The notes under the pieces: model-generated
Seen by the model: the letters and a program-made list of their open reading frames with translations, nothing else
Told to the model about the DNA's origin: nothing
Database searches by the model: none
Position numbers and translations under genes: made by a program
Shown: in pieces, positions 9,004 through 9,319 of the stretch
Position numbering within the stretch: the stretch's first letter is position 1
Layout: the number at the start of each line of letters is the position of its first letter
Assembly: GCA_003155465.1 (NCBI GenBank)
Contig: PMCR01000175.1
Span: 1 to 9,319, forward strand
From: Myxococcales bacterium
Lineage (GTDB): Bacteria; Myxococcota; Polyangia; Fen-1088
Reading direction: 5' to 3'
DNA: 9,319 nucleotides

Positions 9004-9127
9004 ACCACCCCGCGCACCATCCCCGCGGTCAGCAGAAGCGCTCGACGATCCCGAACACCCGCGTGCGCTGGAGGCCATCATCGGTCGCGCCCCCGTTACC
9101 CGCGCATCCAATCGCAAGTCGGGGTAG
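8990..9127 (+). CDS. Doubtful 45-residue open frame starting within repeat copy 2
   Basis: The frame starts at the ATG inside the direct repeat (MSLAPPPRAPSPRS) and continues EALDDPEHPRALEAIIGRAP to a TAG at 9125-9127. The second half has codon use like real genes (mostly G/C third positions) and could be the C-terminal scrap of a lost gene. There is no ribosome binding site, and copy 1 of the repeat starts an unrelated short frame in the same way. I recognise no family. Confidence 0.15.
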   Translation: MSLAPPPRAPSPRSAEALDDPEHPRALEAIIGRAPVTRASNRKSG

Positions 9128-9157
9128 AGGGCCGTCTTCTTCGGGGAACTCTGGATT

Positions 9158-9319
9158 CTACGCCGCATGTTGGCGGAGGTAGTCGAGGCTTCCTGGCAAG
9201 TCCCGAATCAGCCGAAGCAATATCTCCATCGCTTCGGTCTGCACGTTTCGGCCGGACTCCCAGCGCGAGATCGTGTTGGCCCCCAGATGCAGCAGGCGGC
9301 CGAACTCGCCCTGGGTAAG
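9158..9319 (-). CDS. HTH (XRE-type) antitoxin-like regulator, C-terminal part
   Basis: Partial: the start lies beyond the right edge. The visible 53 residues are one helix-turn-helix domain: LTQGEFGRLLHLGANTISRW, then ESGRNVQTEAMEILLRLIRD, then LPGSLDYLRQHAA and a TAG at 9160-9158. The pattern LTQ.E(F/L)G.LL..G.NT(I/V).RWE.GR..QT.AM..LLRLI is typical of the C-terminal DNA-binding domain of MqsA/YgiT-type antitoxins, which carry an N-terminal zinc finger, and of related stand-alone XRE antitoxins. It probably binds an operator of its own toxin-antitoxin operon, whose toxin should lie outside the window upstream. The gene ends towards the DUF3368 toxin gene, so the two modules converge. Confidence 0.7.
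   Translation of the reverse strand, partial: LTQGEFGRLLHLGANTISRWESGRNVQTEAMEILLRLIRDLPGSLDYLRQHAA

Larger units (their letters stand above)
8829..9157. other. 329-bp accessory-looking gap with repeats
   Basis: Between the toxin stop and the stop of the HTH gene there is no gene I would defend. It holds a 29-bp direct repeat pair, a 13-bp tandem duplication, and a weak 45-codon frame behind the second repeat. The two flanking genes converge on it. Confidence 0.5.

Overview
The window is GC-rich DNA (about 65% or more) from a free-living bacterium with a large genome. The best guess is a myxobacterium or relative (Myxococcota). This rests on the GC content, a Ser/Thr kinase with one transmembrane helix and a proline-rich tail, a secreted seven-repeat FG-GAP protein, and start sites mostly without Shine-Dalgarno sequences. 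No rRNA, tRNA, CRISPR array or intact transposase gene was seen.

Layout, left to right. (1) Positions 1-200, minus strand: the first 66 codons of a type III-fold PLP-dependent decarboxylase of the ornithine/diaminopimelate type, cut by the window edge, with a very good ribosome binding site. (2) 423-1661, minus: a predicted exported, possibly lipid-anchored, FG-GAP/VCBS beta-propeller protein. (3) 1662-1991: a gap with an imperfect 43-bp tandem duplication and a coding-like frame without a start. (4) 1992-3920, plus: a complete ABC-F ATPase. (5) 3921-4152: a gap with what looks like the 3' remnant of a lost gene and a hairpin. (6) 4153-5868, plus: a polytopic membrane protein, probably a GT-C type glycosyltransferase. 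It converges with (7) 5922-7661, minus: a Hanks-type Ser/Thr kinase with one transmembrane helix. (8) 7774-8019, plus: an unrecognised small basic protein divergent from the kinase. (9) 8102-8828, plus: an overlapping UPF0175 antitoxin / DUF3368 PIN-like toxin pair. (10) 8829-9157: accessory-looking DNA with a 29-bp direct repeat (22 bp perfect) and a 13-bp tandem duplication. (11) 9158-9319, minus: the C-terminal HTH part of an antitoxin-like regulator, cut by the window edge.

The left and middle parts look like ordinary chromosomal genes that do not form one operon; neighbours often face each other or point apart. The right end (8020-9319) looks like an accessory spot: one complete toxin-antitoxin module, a probable second antitoxin, and repeats between them that could be remnants of a mobile element end. 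The least explained features are the repeat pair at 8841-9003, the small basic protein at 7774, and a recurring start architecture in which a TAnnnT box lies 6-11 nt before the start codon and no Shine-Dalgarno is visible, suggesting leaderless transcripts. No clearly new multi-gene system can be demonstrated from this sequence alone.
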